In this document: positions 14,723 through 22,246 of the stretch, piece after piece
Position numbering within the stretch: the first letter of the stretch is position 1
Layout of the letters: every line of letters starts with the position of its first letter
From: Candidatus Defluviilinea proxima
GTDB lineage: Bacteria > Chloroflexota > Anaerolineae > Anaerolineales > Villigracilaceae
Length of the DNA: 64,000 nucleotides
Assembly (NCBI GenBank): GCA_016721115.1
Contig: JADKIW010000001.1
Coordinates: 263,501-327,500 of the forward strand
Direction: 5' to 3'
Notes under the pieces: generated by a model
The model's database searches: none
Told to the model about the DNA's origin: nothing
The model's input: the letters and a program-made list of their open reading frames with translations, nothing else
Made by a program: the position numbers and the translations under genes

Positions 14723-17155
14723 TTATGGAATGATCAGCGCAACTTTATTTTTGGTCAGGAAGCGTTCTTCAAAAGCCTTGGCCGATAGTGGCGCTGAATA
14801 GAGAAACCCCTGCCCCAGGTTACATCCCATTTCGGTCAACTCCATGGCTTGTTCTTGTGTTTCAATCCCTTCCCCAACAACTTTCAAACCGAACGCTTTT
14901 CCCAGATCAATCATATTGCGAACGATCGCTTTGTCCCTTTCATCGCTCACAATCCCCTGCACAAAGGATCGGTCGATCTTCAATATGTCCACGGGGAATC
15001 TTTTTAAATAATTCAAGCTGGCATACCCAACACCAAAGTCATCGAGCGCCATGCGCACGCCGATATCTCTTAAAGCAGTCAAGCGGGACATTGTCGTTTC
15101 TGAATCTTGGATCAGACTGCTCTCCGTAATTTCAAGGACCAGCGACGAGGGAGCGATCTGGCTGTAACTTATGGCATCTTGCACATCTTTCACCAATTCA
15201 CTGGAGTGAAGCTGGCGTGCTGAAAGATTTACGCTCAACGAGAAGGATGATAAGTAACCATACTTTTGATTCCAGGAATGAATTTGAAGGCTGGCTTCCC
15301 GTAGAAGCCACTTCCCGATATCAATAATCAGCCCCGTTTCTTCTGCCAAGGGGATGATGTCGGTGGGAAGGATGAGTCCACGGCTGGGATGATTCCAGCG
15401 AAGAAGCGCTTCTATTTCAACGATCTGATATCCAGAAAGGGAAAAGATCGGCTGATAATAAACCTGGAGTTCATTATGTTGCAGTGCAAAGCGAAGCTCC
15501 GATTCAAGCTCGAGGCGCGCAATCGCCCGGTCGTTCATGTTGGCATCATAAATGGCGTAACACCCCTTCCCCTTTCCCTTTGCTTCATACATGGCCAGGT
15601 CCGCTTTGCGTAATAGATCTTCGGGGTCATTCTCACCGGGGAAGCTGATGGCGATCCCTATACTGCAATTTAAATACAATTCCCTGCTCTCGATCAAAAT
15701 CGGTGCTCGGAAGACATTCAAAATACGGCGTGCGATCAACGTAATTTGATCCAGAGATCTTAAGTTCTCGATCAAAATGGTAAATTCGTCTCCCCCCAAT
15801 CGGGCCGCCAGATCCTCCGTTCGCAGACAAGTCAATATTCGGCCAGCGACGCTTTTAAGGACGCTATCTCCGATCTCATGTCCCAGGCTGTCATTCACGA
15901 TCTTAAAGTTATCCAGATCCAAAAATATCAAAGCGACAGTATCAAGGCTATCCTCTGAGTAGGCAAGGACGTTTTGCAATTTTTTGATAAAGAATGTTCG
16001 ATTGGCTAACCCGGTCAACGTGTCTTGAAACGCCAGGTTCTCCAACGTCTTCTCTACTTGCTGGCGTTTTTTCAATTCCTGGCGGGCTTCTTGATAGAGT
16101 CGTGCATTCTCCAAAGCCGCAGAAATTTGACCCGCATACAGCTTGGCTATTTTTAAAGCATCAGGTCCAAATAGGATCGTTGAAAAACGTACGGCAAAAA
16201 GTAATCCCTTTAGCTGACCACTAATAAAAATCGGTGTTGCAACCAATGTTTTTATATTCTTATTCCCATCAGGGATCATCTGAGGTGGAATATAGAGAGG
16301 TTCATGATCCACAAAGTATTGGCCTTGTAAATAATGCCCGGCGAGTTCTTTCCAGACCGAGTGCTTTAAAGAATCGACCCCATCGCGATCCACGACAAAG
16401 TCATCTTTATCCACATCCAACACTGCCAATACGCTGGCATCGGCTCCTATAATTGGATGAAAGCTTTGAACCGCGTCAACACAAATGGCAAGCTGGTCCA
16501 GGTGATGGCTGATCTTTCGGCTGATCTGTTCAATTTGCTCAATTTGAATGCTACGTTGTGCCTGCTCGATCACCAGACCAATACGATACGACATGGTCGT
16601 CAGAAGCTCAACATCATTTTTGTCAAACGGATGGGAACGGCAACGCGCTAAAAACAATACCCCGCGCACAGTATTACTGCCTGCGATGGGAATACAGACA
16701 GCCGTCTCAATATCCAACTCATGAAGATGGGATTCGATCTTAGGGTCGGTTTTCGCCAAGGGGAGCAAGATCGGTCTTCCCGTCTCCATGGTTGTGATCA
16801 CATAACCATCTTTTTCTTCCGAGAACCGATAATGAAGCATATCTTCTGGGATCCCCAGCGTTGCCAGCGGGGAAAAAGATCCGCTTCCCACTGGATCGAG
16901 AATGACAACAATATCGGCTACAAACAATTCCGAGAGCGTTTCCAATAAACGATCAAGTAAGCTCTGTATGGGGGCAGGCTCACTCAAAATAGTAAGCAAG
17001 CGAGTAAGACGCGTGGTGTTAAAAACAGCTACCTGCGCGGCCTGAATAGCAGTATCTCGTTCAGCACGGATAGACTCCATGGTCTCTCGGTACGTCACCG
17101 TCTTCTGTTCCCCAGCCAGGGATCGTGCTGATGAGTTCATTTTTTTGTTTATCAT
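14723..17155 (-). CDS. GAF-GAF-GGDEF-EAL cyclic-di-GMP signalling protein
   Basis: 810 residues. Two GAF-like sensor domains (about 45-200 and 215-365) precede a diguanylate cyclase domain with an intact LGGDEF motif (about residue 455). An EAL phosphodiesterase domain follows, with EIEALLRWNHP (about 577), DDFGVGYASL and VVGEGIET. Both catalytic signatures are intact, so either c-di-GMP synthesis or hydrolysis is possible. There is no membrane segment, so it is cytoplasmic. It starts 7 nt after the FIST-domain gene on the same strand and is probably co-expressed with it, suggesting that the FIST sensor controls this enzyme. Confidence 0.93.
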   Translation of the reverse strand: MINKKMNSSARSLAGEQKTVTYRETMESIRAERDTAIQAAQVAVFNTTRLTRLLTILSEPAPIQSLLDRLLETLSELFVADIVVILDPVGSGSFSPLATLGIPEDMLHYRFSEEKDGYVITTMETGRPILLPLAKTDPKIESHLHELDIETAVCIPIAGSNTVRGVLFLARCRSHPFDKNDVELLTTMSYRIGLVIEQAQRSIQIEQIEQISRKISHHLDQLAICVDAVQSFHPIIGADASVLAVLDVDKDDFVVDRDGVDSLKHSVWKELAGHYLQGQYFVDHEPLYIPPQMIPDGNKNIKTLVATPIFISGQLKGLLFAVRFSTILFGPDALKIAKLYAGQISAALENARLYQEARQELKKRQQVEKTLENLAFQDTLTGLANRTFFIKKLQNVLAYSEDSLDTVALIFLDLDNFKIVNDSLGHEIGDSVLKSVAGRILTCLRTEDLAARLGGDEFTILIENLRSLDQITLIARRILNVFRAPILIESRELYLNCSIGIAISFPGENDPEDLLRKADLAMYEAKGKGKGCYAIYDANMNDRAIARLELESELRFALQHNELQVYYQPIFSLSGYQIVEIEALLRWNHPSRGLILPTDIIPLAEETGLIIDIGKWLLREASLQIHSWNQKYGYLSSFSLSVNLSARQLHSSELVKDVQDAISYSQIAPSSLVLEITESSLIQDSETTMSRLTALRDIGVRMALDDFGVGYASLNYLKRFPVDILKIDRSFVQGIVSDERDKAIVRNMIDLGKAFGLKVVGEGIETQEQAMELTEMGCNLGQGFLYSAPLSAKAFEERFLTKNKVALIIP

Positions 17156-17162
17156 GAATCAT

Positions 17163-18326
17163 CTATAGTGCTATCACAGTTAACGTCGCGTTATGGGTGG
17201 ATAACACACCTGCCGTCCGGGCAAATTCCCCACAACAGTAAACGCCAAATATTGGGACGTCTCCTGCCGCGAGCTGTAATCGTTGTGCTTCTTCAGATTT
17301 GCGACCCCGAAATACCATTGCACGAGCCGCACAGCTAAATGCCAACAATACCCCTGGTTCTTCAATCGTTTTCAGGGAAGCGTCAACCACATCTTCCACA
17401 ACATCCAAAAGCGTGCTTGCATCACCAGACATGACTTGAATAGCGCTTCCCACTGGAGGGACACATCCCTGAATATTTAACACACCCTGATCGTTCTTTG
17501 AGCGAGCCACACGGATCACAGAAGTGGAATCCGATTGAAGCAACCCAAATGGATGAAAGATCGAGACATCCCAGAACTCTTCTTGCGTCAGCTCGCCGGG
17601 CTGTAATCCAAGCTGATCTTCGTACACCTGGCTGGCCGGGCGCCCAGAAATTTCAATGATCTGCGTACCTTGTGCGCGAGTGACCAACAATGGAATCCCC
17701 ATGGGTTTCCATCCATGGCGGGTGACAACCTGTAATGGATGATCAGAGGCGATCCAAAGGGCTATCGCGCCTCTCTCCAAAACTTGGTCGTTATGGAAGA
17801 CGCATGGTCGAATAAATTTTTGGTCATCACCGGCCGCTCCACCCACAATCGCCACCTTCGGGCCTGTGATGCGATACACCCCACGCATCAATTCTTGAAG
17901 ATCACCAAGCATCGAATCGGCAAATAACAATACTGCGGCATAAGGACTCGCTCCCGCCATTTCTTTTGCTTTGCGTGTCACAATTTGCCCAGCTTGGTTA
18001 AGATCATCCTTGATATCGCTCAATGTCCCGACGCCAAAGCGATACTCTCCAGCCGTTAATGCCAACACACCAACCCCTGCCCCAATATCCAGATGTGTGC
18101 CTTGAATAATTTCGCCTGAACTGGTTGACCCAATTAAGAGTGCATCTCCCGTAATGGTTCTAATCGTAGAGAGTAAGACAGGCAGATCATAGTTTGGGGT
18201 TGTAAAAACAAGTACCAATGCTAGTGCCTCCCCATTTAATGCGCTCACCGCTGTAGTAGCGGCCTCTCTTGCCGCGGTGGATGTGTCACGAGCGGTACTA
18301 TAGCCTGTCCCGGCCTTGATTTTCAT
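17163..18326 (-). CDS. FIST N- and C-domain small-ligand sensor protein
   Basis: About 387 residues. The N-terminal FIST domain (about 30-220) has VLVFTTPNYDLPVLL, IGSTSSGEI and VALAG-like GGAAGDD segments. The FIST_C domain (about 230-370) has GRPASQVYEDQLG, LAFSCAARA and PIFGVYCCGEFA, which match the family's conserved ends. FIST domains are predicted sensors of small ligands, possibly amino acids, and are often next to GGDEF/EAL or histidine kinase genes. The start at 18326 follows AGGAGGAAT. It is upstream of, and almost touching, the GGDEF-EAL gene. Confidence 0.92.
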   Translation of the reverse strand: MKIKAGTGYSTARDTSTAAREAATTAVSALNGEALALVLVFTTPNYDLPVLLSTIRTITGDALLIGSTSSGEIIQGTHLDIGAGVGVLALTAGEYRFGVGTLSDIKDDLNQAGQIVTRKAKEMAGASPYAAVLLFADSMLGDLQELMRGVYRITGPKVAIVGGAAGDDQKFIRPCVFHNDQVLERGAIALWIASDHPLQVVTRHGWKPMGIPLLVTRAQGTQIIEISGRPASQVYEDQLGLQPGELTQEEFWDVSIFHPFGLLQSDSTSVIRVARSKNDQGVLNIQGCVPPVGSAIQVMSGDASTLLDVVEDVVDASLKTIEEPGVLLAFSCAARAMVFRGRKSEEAQRLQLAAGDVPIFGVYCCGEFARTAGVLSTHNATLTVIAL

Positions 18327-18845
18327 ATTCCTCCTGAGAGTCAATTCTGCTGAAGATAAGAGTCTAAAGTTAAAAAGTGAATCGTTTTCATTGCAGTTCG
18401 ATCAACACTCACTCATAACTATTTAATAAAAGTATACCAAAAGTTAACATAGCAACCGTTCTGAGCGAGAATTTTAGCGACGCTTGTAATGAGATTGATA
18501 GCCCGTTTACGCAGATACCGCCTAAAAAAAAAATAGACAAGTTCTATCTGAATCGGTTGACAGTGACCTTGTGGTCGAAATATCGCGAACGAGGGATTAA
18601 ATTGCCCATCGCCTCACCCCTTCTCTCAATAGGGCTTATCCACATATGGGGATACCGCCAAAGCAGGCACATCGAACGCACACTATAGGCAGAATATAGG
18701 CACCCCCAACCCCAAAAAACACTATCCATAAAAACACCCCCACATATGGATGTCAGCTTTCTCGGTTCTTCGCCAGCGGTTTGAATATCCGCATGAATTA
18801 CAATACCCCTCATAGACAACCCAAATCAAAGCAGGAGAAAACTTT
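18327..18845. other. 519-nt intergenic region, no confident gene
   Basis: It separates the divergent FIST and L12-like genes and must contain both promoters. A TTGACA occurs near 18559 and TACAAT near 18801, but neither has a good partner element. A short inverted repeat ATCCAT...ATGGAT spans about 18724-18751. An A10 run lies at about 18526. An open frame at 18544-18819 (minus) has no protein-like features and is not called. Confidence 0.6.
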
Positions 18846-19100
18846 ATGGTCACAGATGCAGAAATCGGTGCGTTGCGGATGCGTGTTTTAGAGTTGGAAG
18901 GTCAGGTCGCATTTTTATATCAACACCTCGGCGTTACCTACATTCCCAAGCCAGGTCCCGAAGCAGACCCACGAGTGATCGAACAGATCAAAAAGGGCAA
19001 CCTGATCGAGGCCATCAAGATCTATCGCGAGCTGAGCGGTTCGAGCCTTGCAGAAGCCAAGTCCGCTGTGGAGAAGGTCAAAGCCCAATTGGGGATGTAG
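18846..19100 (+). CDS. Ribosomal L7/L12 C-terminal-domain-like protein
   Basis: 84 residues. An N-terminal coiled-coil-like helix (IGALRMRVLELEGQVAFLY) is followed by a segment closely resembling the bL12 C-terminal domain: IKKGNLIEAIKIYRELSGSSLAEAKSAVEKV, the helix-loop-helix that contacts translation factors. It lacks the L12 N-terminal dimerisation domain, so it is not the ribosomal protein itself. Similar small proteins are common in Anaerolineae and cyanobacteria. It has a GCAGGAG Shine-Dalgarno and lies just upstream of the first RRM gene, so an RNA- or ribosome-related role is plausible. Confidence 0.85.
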   Translation: MVTDAEIGALRMRVLELEGQVAFLYQHLGVTYIPKPGPEADPRVIEQIKKGNLIEAIKIYRELSGSSLAEAKSAVEKVKAQLGM

Positions 19101-19142
19101 GCTCCCGTTCAATACTCATCCGTCTGTGGGCAAAAACTGTGC

Positions 19143-19274
19143 TACACTGAATAGGCAATACATAACAGGATCCCTGTCGCACCCCTTGGCCGCTGACCCT
19201 TTTATAGGGTCGGCGGTCATTTTTATTCCGGCACAGCCGGGCACGTGCCCCTTTGGGCAGAAAGAAGCAATACA
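19143..19274 (+). promoter_or_regulatory. Structured 5' leader of the first RRM gene with an internal terminator-like hairpin
   Basis: An extended -10 (TGCTACACT, 19141-19148 region) is followed by a small hairpin ACAGG-ATC-CCTGT (about 19166-19178). A 12-bp stem follows (19188-19199 with 19207-19218), immediately trailed by ATTTTTATT (19219-19227). Two further short hairpins (CCGGC/GCCGG and GCCC/GGGC) precede the ATG. A terminator-like stem inside the leader, about 48 nt before the start codon, suggests transcription attenuation. Confidence 0.55.
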
Positions 19275-19529
19275 ATGGATGTAAGAATTTACGTAGGCAA
19301 CCTGAACAAGTCCACCACACAGGATGAGATCAACACCCTCTTCGCCACCGCTGGAACCGTCTCTTCAGTAGAAGTCGCCATGGATAAGGGCACCGGCAAG
19401 TCGAAGGGCTTCGCCTTCGTGTCCATGTCCTCACAGGCAGAAGCCGATAAGGCCATCGGCATGTTCAATGACTATGCACTGGCCGAGAGCAAGCTCAAGG
19501 TCAACGTAGCCAAGCCGCGCGCCCTTTAA
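19275..19529 (+). CDS. RRM-domain RNA-binding protein (cold-inducible Rbp type)
   Basis: 84 residues forming a single RNA-recognition motif. RNP2 is IYVGNL (residues 5-10) and RNP1 is KGFAFVSM (about 43-50). The end is VNVAKPRAL, without a glycine-rich tail. Bacterial proteins of this type bind single-stranded RNA and are often cold-induced. The chosen start gives the canonical MDVRIYVGNL. The Shine-Dalgarno is weak (AGAAAG). A long structured leader precedes it and a paralogue with a Gly/Arg tail lies at 20726-21061 on the other strand. Confidence 0.94.
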   Translation: MDVRIYVGNLNKSTTQDEINTLFATAGTVSSVEVAMDKGTGKSKGFAFVSMSSQAEADKAIGMFNDYALAESKLKVNVAKPRAL

Positions 19530-19542
19530 TACCTGACGCATC

Positions 19543-19582
19543 ACTGTACCCTTGTTCCACTAGGGATAAGGGTACAGTTTTA
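19543..19582 (+). terminator. Intrinsic terminator after the first RRM gene
   Basis: ACTGTACCCTT (19543-19553) pairs with AAGGGTACAGT (19568-19578), followed by TTTT. Confidence 0.85.
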
Positions 19583-19667
19583 ACTATCGCGATCCATTCA
19601 TCATCGGGGGGAAACACAGGTCCATCGGCAACCTTCGCACGAACCAACGGCAGTAAAGGAAAACAAC

Positions 19668-20111
19668 ATGAACTCACAAGAGATCGTTCAAACCCTTATG
19701 GATGCGATCCAGAAGGGTGACTTCGATAAAGCCAAGACCCTGCTCTCGGATGACTTCCAATTCAGGGGGCTGGTCCGCAGGCCGATCAGCGGCAGGACGT
19801 GGTTGAAACTGGGCGCAAGTCTACGCATGGCATTCGCTGGTCTCAATTACCATTTCAAAGTAGAGAACTCCAAAGGCAACACCGTCAACACCACATCACA
19901 GATGAGCGGTAACAACCGTGGCGCTTTTGATCTCACAGGTTTGCACATGGGCGTGGTCTCTGCTACACACAGAGATTTCTCCACCGCCATTGAGAAGATC
20001 ACAGTGACAGTCAGGGATGAGAAGGTCTTATCCTGGGTTGTCGAACCAACCGAGGGCGCAGGTTTGATGGCGATCCTCAAACAGCTTGATGTCAAATTGC
20101 CAGCCATGTAG
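19668..20111 (+). CDS. SnoaL/NTF2-like fold protein
   Basis: 147 residues. The N-terminal helix (IVQTLMDAIQKGDFDKAKTLLSDDF) followed by alternating strands fits the SnoaL-like/NTF2 cone fold. The segment TTSQMSGNNRGAFDLTGLHMG resembles the polyketide-cyclase-like ester cyclase group without clear catalytic residues. Function is unknown: small-ligand binding or isomerase activity are both possible. It has a clear Shine-Dalgarno (AAAGGAAAA). It is convergent with carD across a shared terminator. Confidence 0.75.
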   Translation: MNSQEIVQTLMDAIQKGDFDKAKTLLSDDFQFRGLVRRPISGRTWLKLGASLRMAFAGLNYHFKVENSKGNTVNTTSQMSGNNRGAFDLTGLHMGVVSATHRDFSTAIEKITVTVRDEKVLSWVVEPTEGAGLMAILKQLDVKLPAM

Positions 20112-20155
20112 CGGGTTGTAAATCCACTTCACAGCCATCCACATTCTAAAAAACA

Positions 20156-20186
20156 AAAAGCCGCAAATAATTTGCGGCTCATTTTC
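20156..20186. terminator. Bidirectional terminator between SnoaL-like gene and carD
   Basis: AGCCGCAAAT (20159-20168) pairs with ATTTGCGGCT (20170-20179), with an A5 run on one side and ATTTT on the other. Confidence 0.8.
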
Positions 20187-20205
20187 TTGGTGCAAAGAAC
20201 ACTAA

Positions 20206-20715
20206 CTATGCTTTTGATTTATTGACAATGTTCCTGCTCTTTTCAAGCAGGGAGGTTACTTCCTGAACGGCTTCTGCGAGCGTCACCCCTTCCACCATGG
20301 CCCATTCTTCACACAACACATTCTGAGTCTGGCGATAGAAACCCGCGATCGTTCCGTATAACGATTTGTGTTCGCCATACGCATACAAGTCTCGGACAAC
20401 CTCACATTGAGCGCGGATCGTCCCTTCTTTGAGACGTTCTGCAAGCTCCGATTGACGTGAGCGCGAATCTTCGGTCAAAGGCGAGGGACGCGCCACCAGA
20501 ACCTGGCGACAACGCGCGATCTCCTTTCGGTCCGCAAGCTTACGCAGACCAAACGCAGGCGGATCAAGCGGTACCCATAGAGTACTCCCGCCCGGGATGG
20601 AGATCTCGTAGTACTGGCGCTTCGCTCCAGACCCGAATTCACGGTCCTCCAATTTGACAACTTTCCCCACTCCATGTTGTGGATGGACGACCTGGTCACC
20701 GATCTTGAACATCAT
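20206..20715 (-). CDS. carD: CarD family transcription regulator
   Basis: About 169 residues from MMFKIGDQVVHPQHGVG. The N-terminal Tudor-like RNAP-interaction domain has FKIGDQVVHPQHGVGKV and YYEISIPGGSTLWVPL. It is followed by a helical C-terminal DNA-backbone-binding domain. CarD proteins bind the RNA polymerase beta subunit and stabilise open promoter complexes, especially at rRNA promoters. The frame continues upstream but overlaps the RRM gene, so the start is set just after the RRM stop (20726), giving an RRM-CarD operon with an 11-nt gap. The start could also be the second Met at 20712. Confidence 0.9.
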   Translation of the reverse strand: MMFKIGDQVVHPQHGVGKVVKLEDREFGSGAKRQYYEISIPGGSTLWVPLDPPAFGLRKLADRKEIARCRQVLVARPSPLTEDSRSRQSELAERLKEGTIRAQCEVVRDLYAYGEHKSLYGTIAGFYRQTQNVLCEEWAMVEGVTLAEAVQEVTSLLEKSRNIVNKSKA

Positions 20716-20725
20716 CAATTGAGTA

Positions 20726-21061
20726 TTAACGTCGGTCTCTTCCACCGCCGCCGCGCTGTTGCGGGCGTGGACCATTACGGTTCGGGCGGAAACCACCGCC
20801 ACCACCACGTTCCTCACGCGGACGGGCGACGTTCACGGTCAACTGGCGCTCGGCCAAGGAGTAACCATTGAACATCGAAATCGCCTTTTGCGCTTCGGCC
20901 TGTGAGCTCATTTCCACAAAGGCAAAACCCTTCGAACGATTTGTCCCCGGTTCCTTGATCAAGGCAACCGAAACCACTCCGCCAGCTTGCATAAAAAGTT
21001 CACGCAAGTTATCTTCTGTGGTTGTGTAGGCCAAATTCCCAACGTACAACTTTGCTTCCAT
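20726..21061 (-). CDS. RRM-domain RNA-binding protein with Gly/Arg-rich tail
   Basis: 111 residues. The RRM has RNP2 LYVGNL (residues 5-10) and RNP1 KGFAFVEM (about 44-51). It is followed by a tail of about 30 residues rich in Gly, Arg, Pro and Asn (EERGGGGGFRPN and GGGGRDRR), resembling cold-inducible RNA-binding proteins of cyanobacteria. AAGGAG precedes the ATG. It is co-transcribed with carD downstream. The leader contains an intrinsic-terminator-like hairpin (see 21062-21168). It is paralogous to the RRM protein at 19275-19529, sharing MSSQAEA and MFN.Y.LAE blocks. Confidence 0.95.
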   Translation of the reverse strand: MEAKLYVGNLAYTTTEDNLRELFMQAGGVVSVALIKEPGTNRSKGFAFVEMSSQAEAQKAISMFNGYSLAERQLTVNVARPREERGGGGGFRPNRNGPRPQQRGGGGRDRR

Positions 21062-21168
21062 ATTTACTCCTTTATGGATGGTACTTAAGAAAAAAAGCCG
21101 CCAACTCCTACTAGGAGTTTGACGGCGACATAAGCACGCTAGACCTTCTATAAGATAGAAGTGATTAT
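21062..21168 (-). promoter_or_regulatory. 5' leader and -10 of the second RRM gene, with internal terminator hairpin
   Basis: Read on the minus strand, a consensus TATAAT (plus 21163-21168) sits inside GTGATATAATCAC. Next come a 7-bp hairpin CTTCTAT/ATAGAAG and then a stem of about 12 bp (GCCGTCAAACTCC with GGAGTTGGCGGC, plus 21094-21125) directly followed by T7. Only about 33 nt separate the hairpin from the ATG. The arrangement small hairpin, terminator, Shine-Dalgarno is the same as in front of the first RRM gene. Confidence 0.6.
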
Positions 21169-21211
21169 ATCACAGCGTGTAGTCCTCTTATCGGCGGCTT
21201 TAAAATCATGG

Positions 21212-21341
21212 TACACTGATGAAACAGTTTTAAATTAATAACTGGATTTGTGTGGTCCTCCAGCCGCCAACCCTGTTATGGGCTGGCGGTTCTACTTTTA
21301 ATCAGCAATACCTTTTGTATCCCAATGAAAGCACAGGAAAA
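21212..21341 (+). promoter_or_regulatory. 5' leader of the SRPBCC gene with GCCGCC...GGCGG hairpin
   Basis: A TGGTACACTGA element (-10 at 21212-21217) closely matches the one before the first RRM gene (TGCTACACTGA). About 45 nt later a stem forms between GCCGCCAACCC (about 21261-21271) and GGGCTGGCGGT (about 21278-21288) with one mismatch, followed by TCTACTTTTA. It resembles the terminator-like hairpins of the RRM leaders in position and in its GCCGCC core. Confidence 0.45.
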
Positions 21342-21779
21342 TTGATCCAGATCATCTCGAACTCCCAGATCTACCAACCCATCAAACGAGTCTTTGATTA
21401 CATCAGCGCGCCAGAGAACGATTTCCAATGGCAATATGGGACGCTGGCTTCCACCCGCATTGAAGGGAGCAATCCAGGGCTGGGAGCCTGCTTCCAAAGC
21501 ACAGGTCATTTCATGGGGCATCGCATCCAAAGCACCTTCGAAGTAACCGAATTCGAACCAAACCAGAAGTATGGCTTCAAGTCACTTTCGGGGCCGTTGC
21601 AATCCTACACGTCCTATGTGTTCGAGATCGCCAAAGGCTACACACAGATCAAACTCTCCATGCAAGCGAACGTGATCAACTCCATGGATTTCAACGAGGG
21701 CATCCTTGAAAAGAAGATGAAGAAACAATTGAAGGAAAACCTCGCCATGCTCAAAGAAATTCTGGAAGCTGGTTCATAA
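21342..21779 (+). CDS. SRPBCC (START-like) family protein
   Basis: About 145 residues of a START/Bet v1-like fold. The N-terminal IISNSQIYQPIKRVFDYISAPEN segment is typical of the polyketide cyclase/dehydrase group, with helix alpha1 after the first strand. The C-terminal long helix (EGILEKKMKKQLKENLAMLKEIL) closes the cavity. It binds a hydrophobic ligand, unidentified. The start is uncertain: no ATG precedes the domain in frame. A TTG at 21342 behind ACAGGAAAA gives a natural N-terminus. A GTG at 21252 would run through the leader hairpin. A short out-of-frame ATG ORF (about 21328) overlaps the start. Confidence 0.78.
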   Translation: MIQIISNSQIYQPIKRVFDYISAPENDFQWQYGTLASTRIEGSNPGLGACFQSTGHFMGHRIQSTFEVTEFEPNQKYGFKSLSGPLQSYTSYVFEIAKGYTQIKLSMQANVINSMDFNEGILEKKMKKQLKENLAMLKEILEAGS

Positions 21780-21789
21780 CTTACTTACC

Positions 21790-21818
21790 TTGACATTCCT
21801 ACATGCCATTGGTAAACT
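21790..21818 (+). promoter_or_regulatory. Sigma-70-type promoter of the rsgA leader
   Basis: TTGACA (21790-21795), a 17-nt spacer, and TAAACT (21813-21818) preceded by TGG (extended -10). The predicted transcript start is near 21825. Confidence 0.7.
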
Positions 21819-21858
21819 CCAAACGAAATTCATTCTAAAGAAAGGAGACGCGCGTTTT

Positions 21859-21924
21859 ATGTTCAAATCAGCATCGGTCATTGTTTGCGATATCCCTCTG
21901 GGCGCGTCTCTGCACAGCAGTTAA
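21859..21924 (+). CDS. Short ORF, candidate leader peptide (21 codons)
   Basis: ATG TTC AAA... TAA encodes 21 residues (MFKSASVIV...HSS). It has an excellent Shine-Dalgarno, AAAGGAGA, 10 nt upstream, and lies about 35 nt after a strong promoter. The Shine-Dalgarno-proximal sequence 21845-21853 is perfectly complementary to 21902-21910 near the end of the ORF, so translation would open or close the pairing. The stop precedes a terminator hairpin (21951-21984). No known family. A role as a regulatory leader ORF for rsgA is inferred. Confidence 0.45.
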   Translation: MFKSASVIVCDIPLGASLHSS

Positions 21925-21950
21925 GCCAGTCACTTTGATTCGACTTTAAT

Positions 21951-21984
21951 GCCACGGCGCGCCCAGCCCGTGGCGTTTTTATTT
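21951..21984 (+). terminator. First terminator-like hairpin in the rsgA leader
   Basis: GCCACGG (21951-21957) pairs with CCGTGGC (21968-21974), followed by GTTTTTATTT. Its loop (CGCGCCC, 21958-21964) is also perfectly complementary to GGGCGCG at 21900-21906 at the end of the short ORF, offering an alternative pairing. Confidence 0.7.
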
Positions 21985-22070
21985 AATTGATAACAGCCGC
22001 GTCTATCACCTGCACATGCACTAGGTGCAAGTGTCGCTTACATGTTCACTGCGAAGACGTCTGTTCACAC

Positions 22071-22106
22071 CAGCCACGGAAATATTTCTGTGGCTGTTTT
22101 TATTTT
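22071..22106 (+). terminator. Second terminator-like hairpin in the rsgA leader
   Basis: CAGCCAC-GGAAA (22071-22082) pairs with TTTC-TGTGGCTG (22085-22096), followed by TTTTTATTTT. It ends about 140 nt before the rsgA start. A second well-placed Shine-Dalgarno/ATG (AAAGGAAC, ATG at 22129) follows and opens a frame that overlaps rsgA out of phase. Confidence 0.75.
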
Positions 22107-22246
22107 ACAAAAGAAAGGAACAAATTTTATGTTAGCACAAGTAGCACAAGTCATTTACCTGAATGGAACCATCCCTGCCCGCGCAAGTTTCAATGGGCGT
22201 TTATCGAACAAACATTTATATACAACAATTACAGGAAACCCTGACA

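Noticed and set aside
18544..18819. 91-codon open frame on the minus strand between FIST and L12-like genes
   Set aside because: Composition and sequence (Trp/Cys-rich, no Shine-Dalgarno) are not protein-like, and it covers an inverted repeat and probable promoter sequences.
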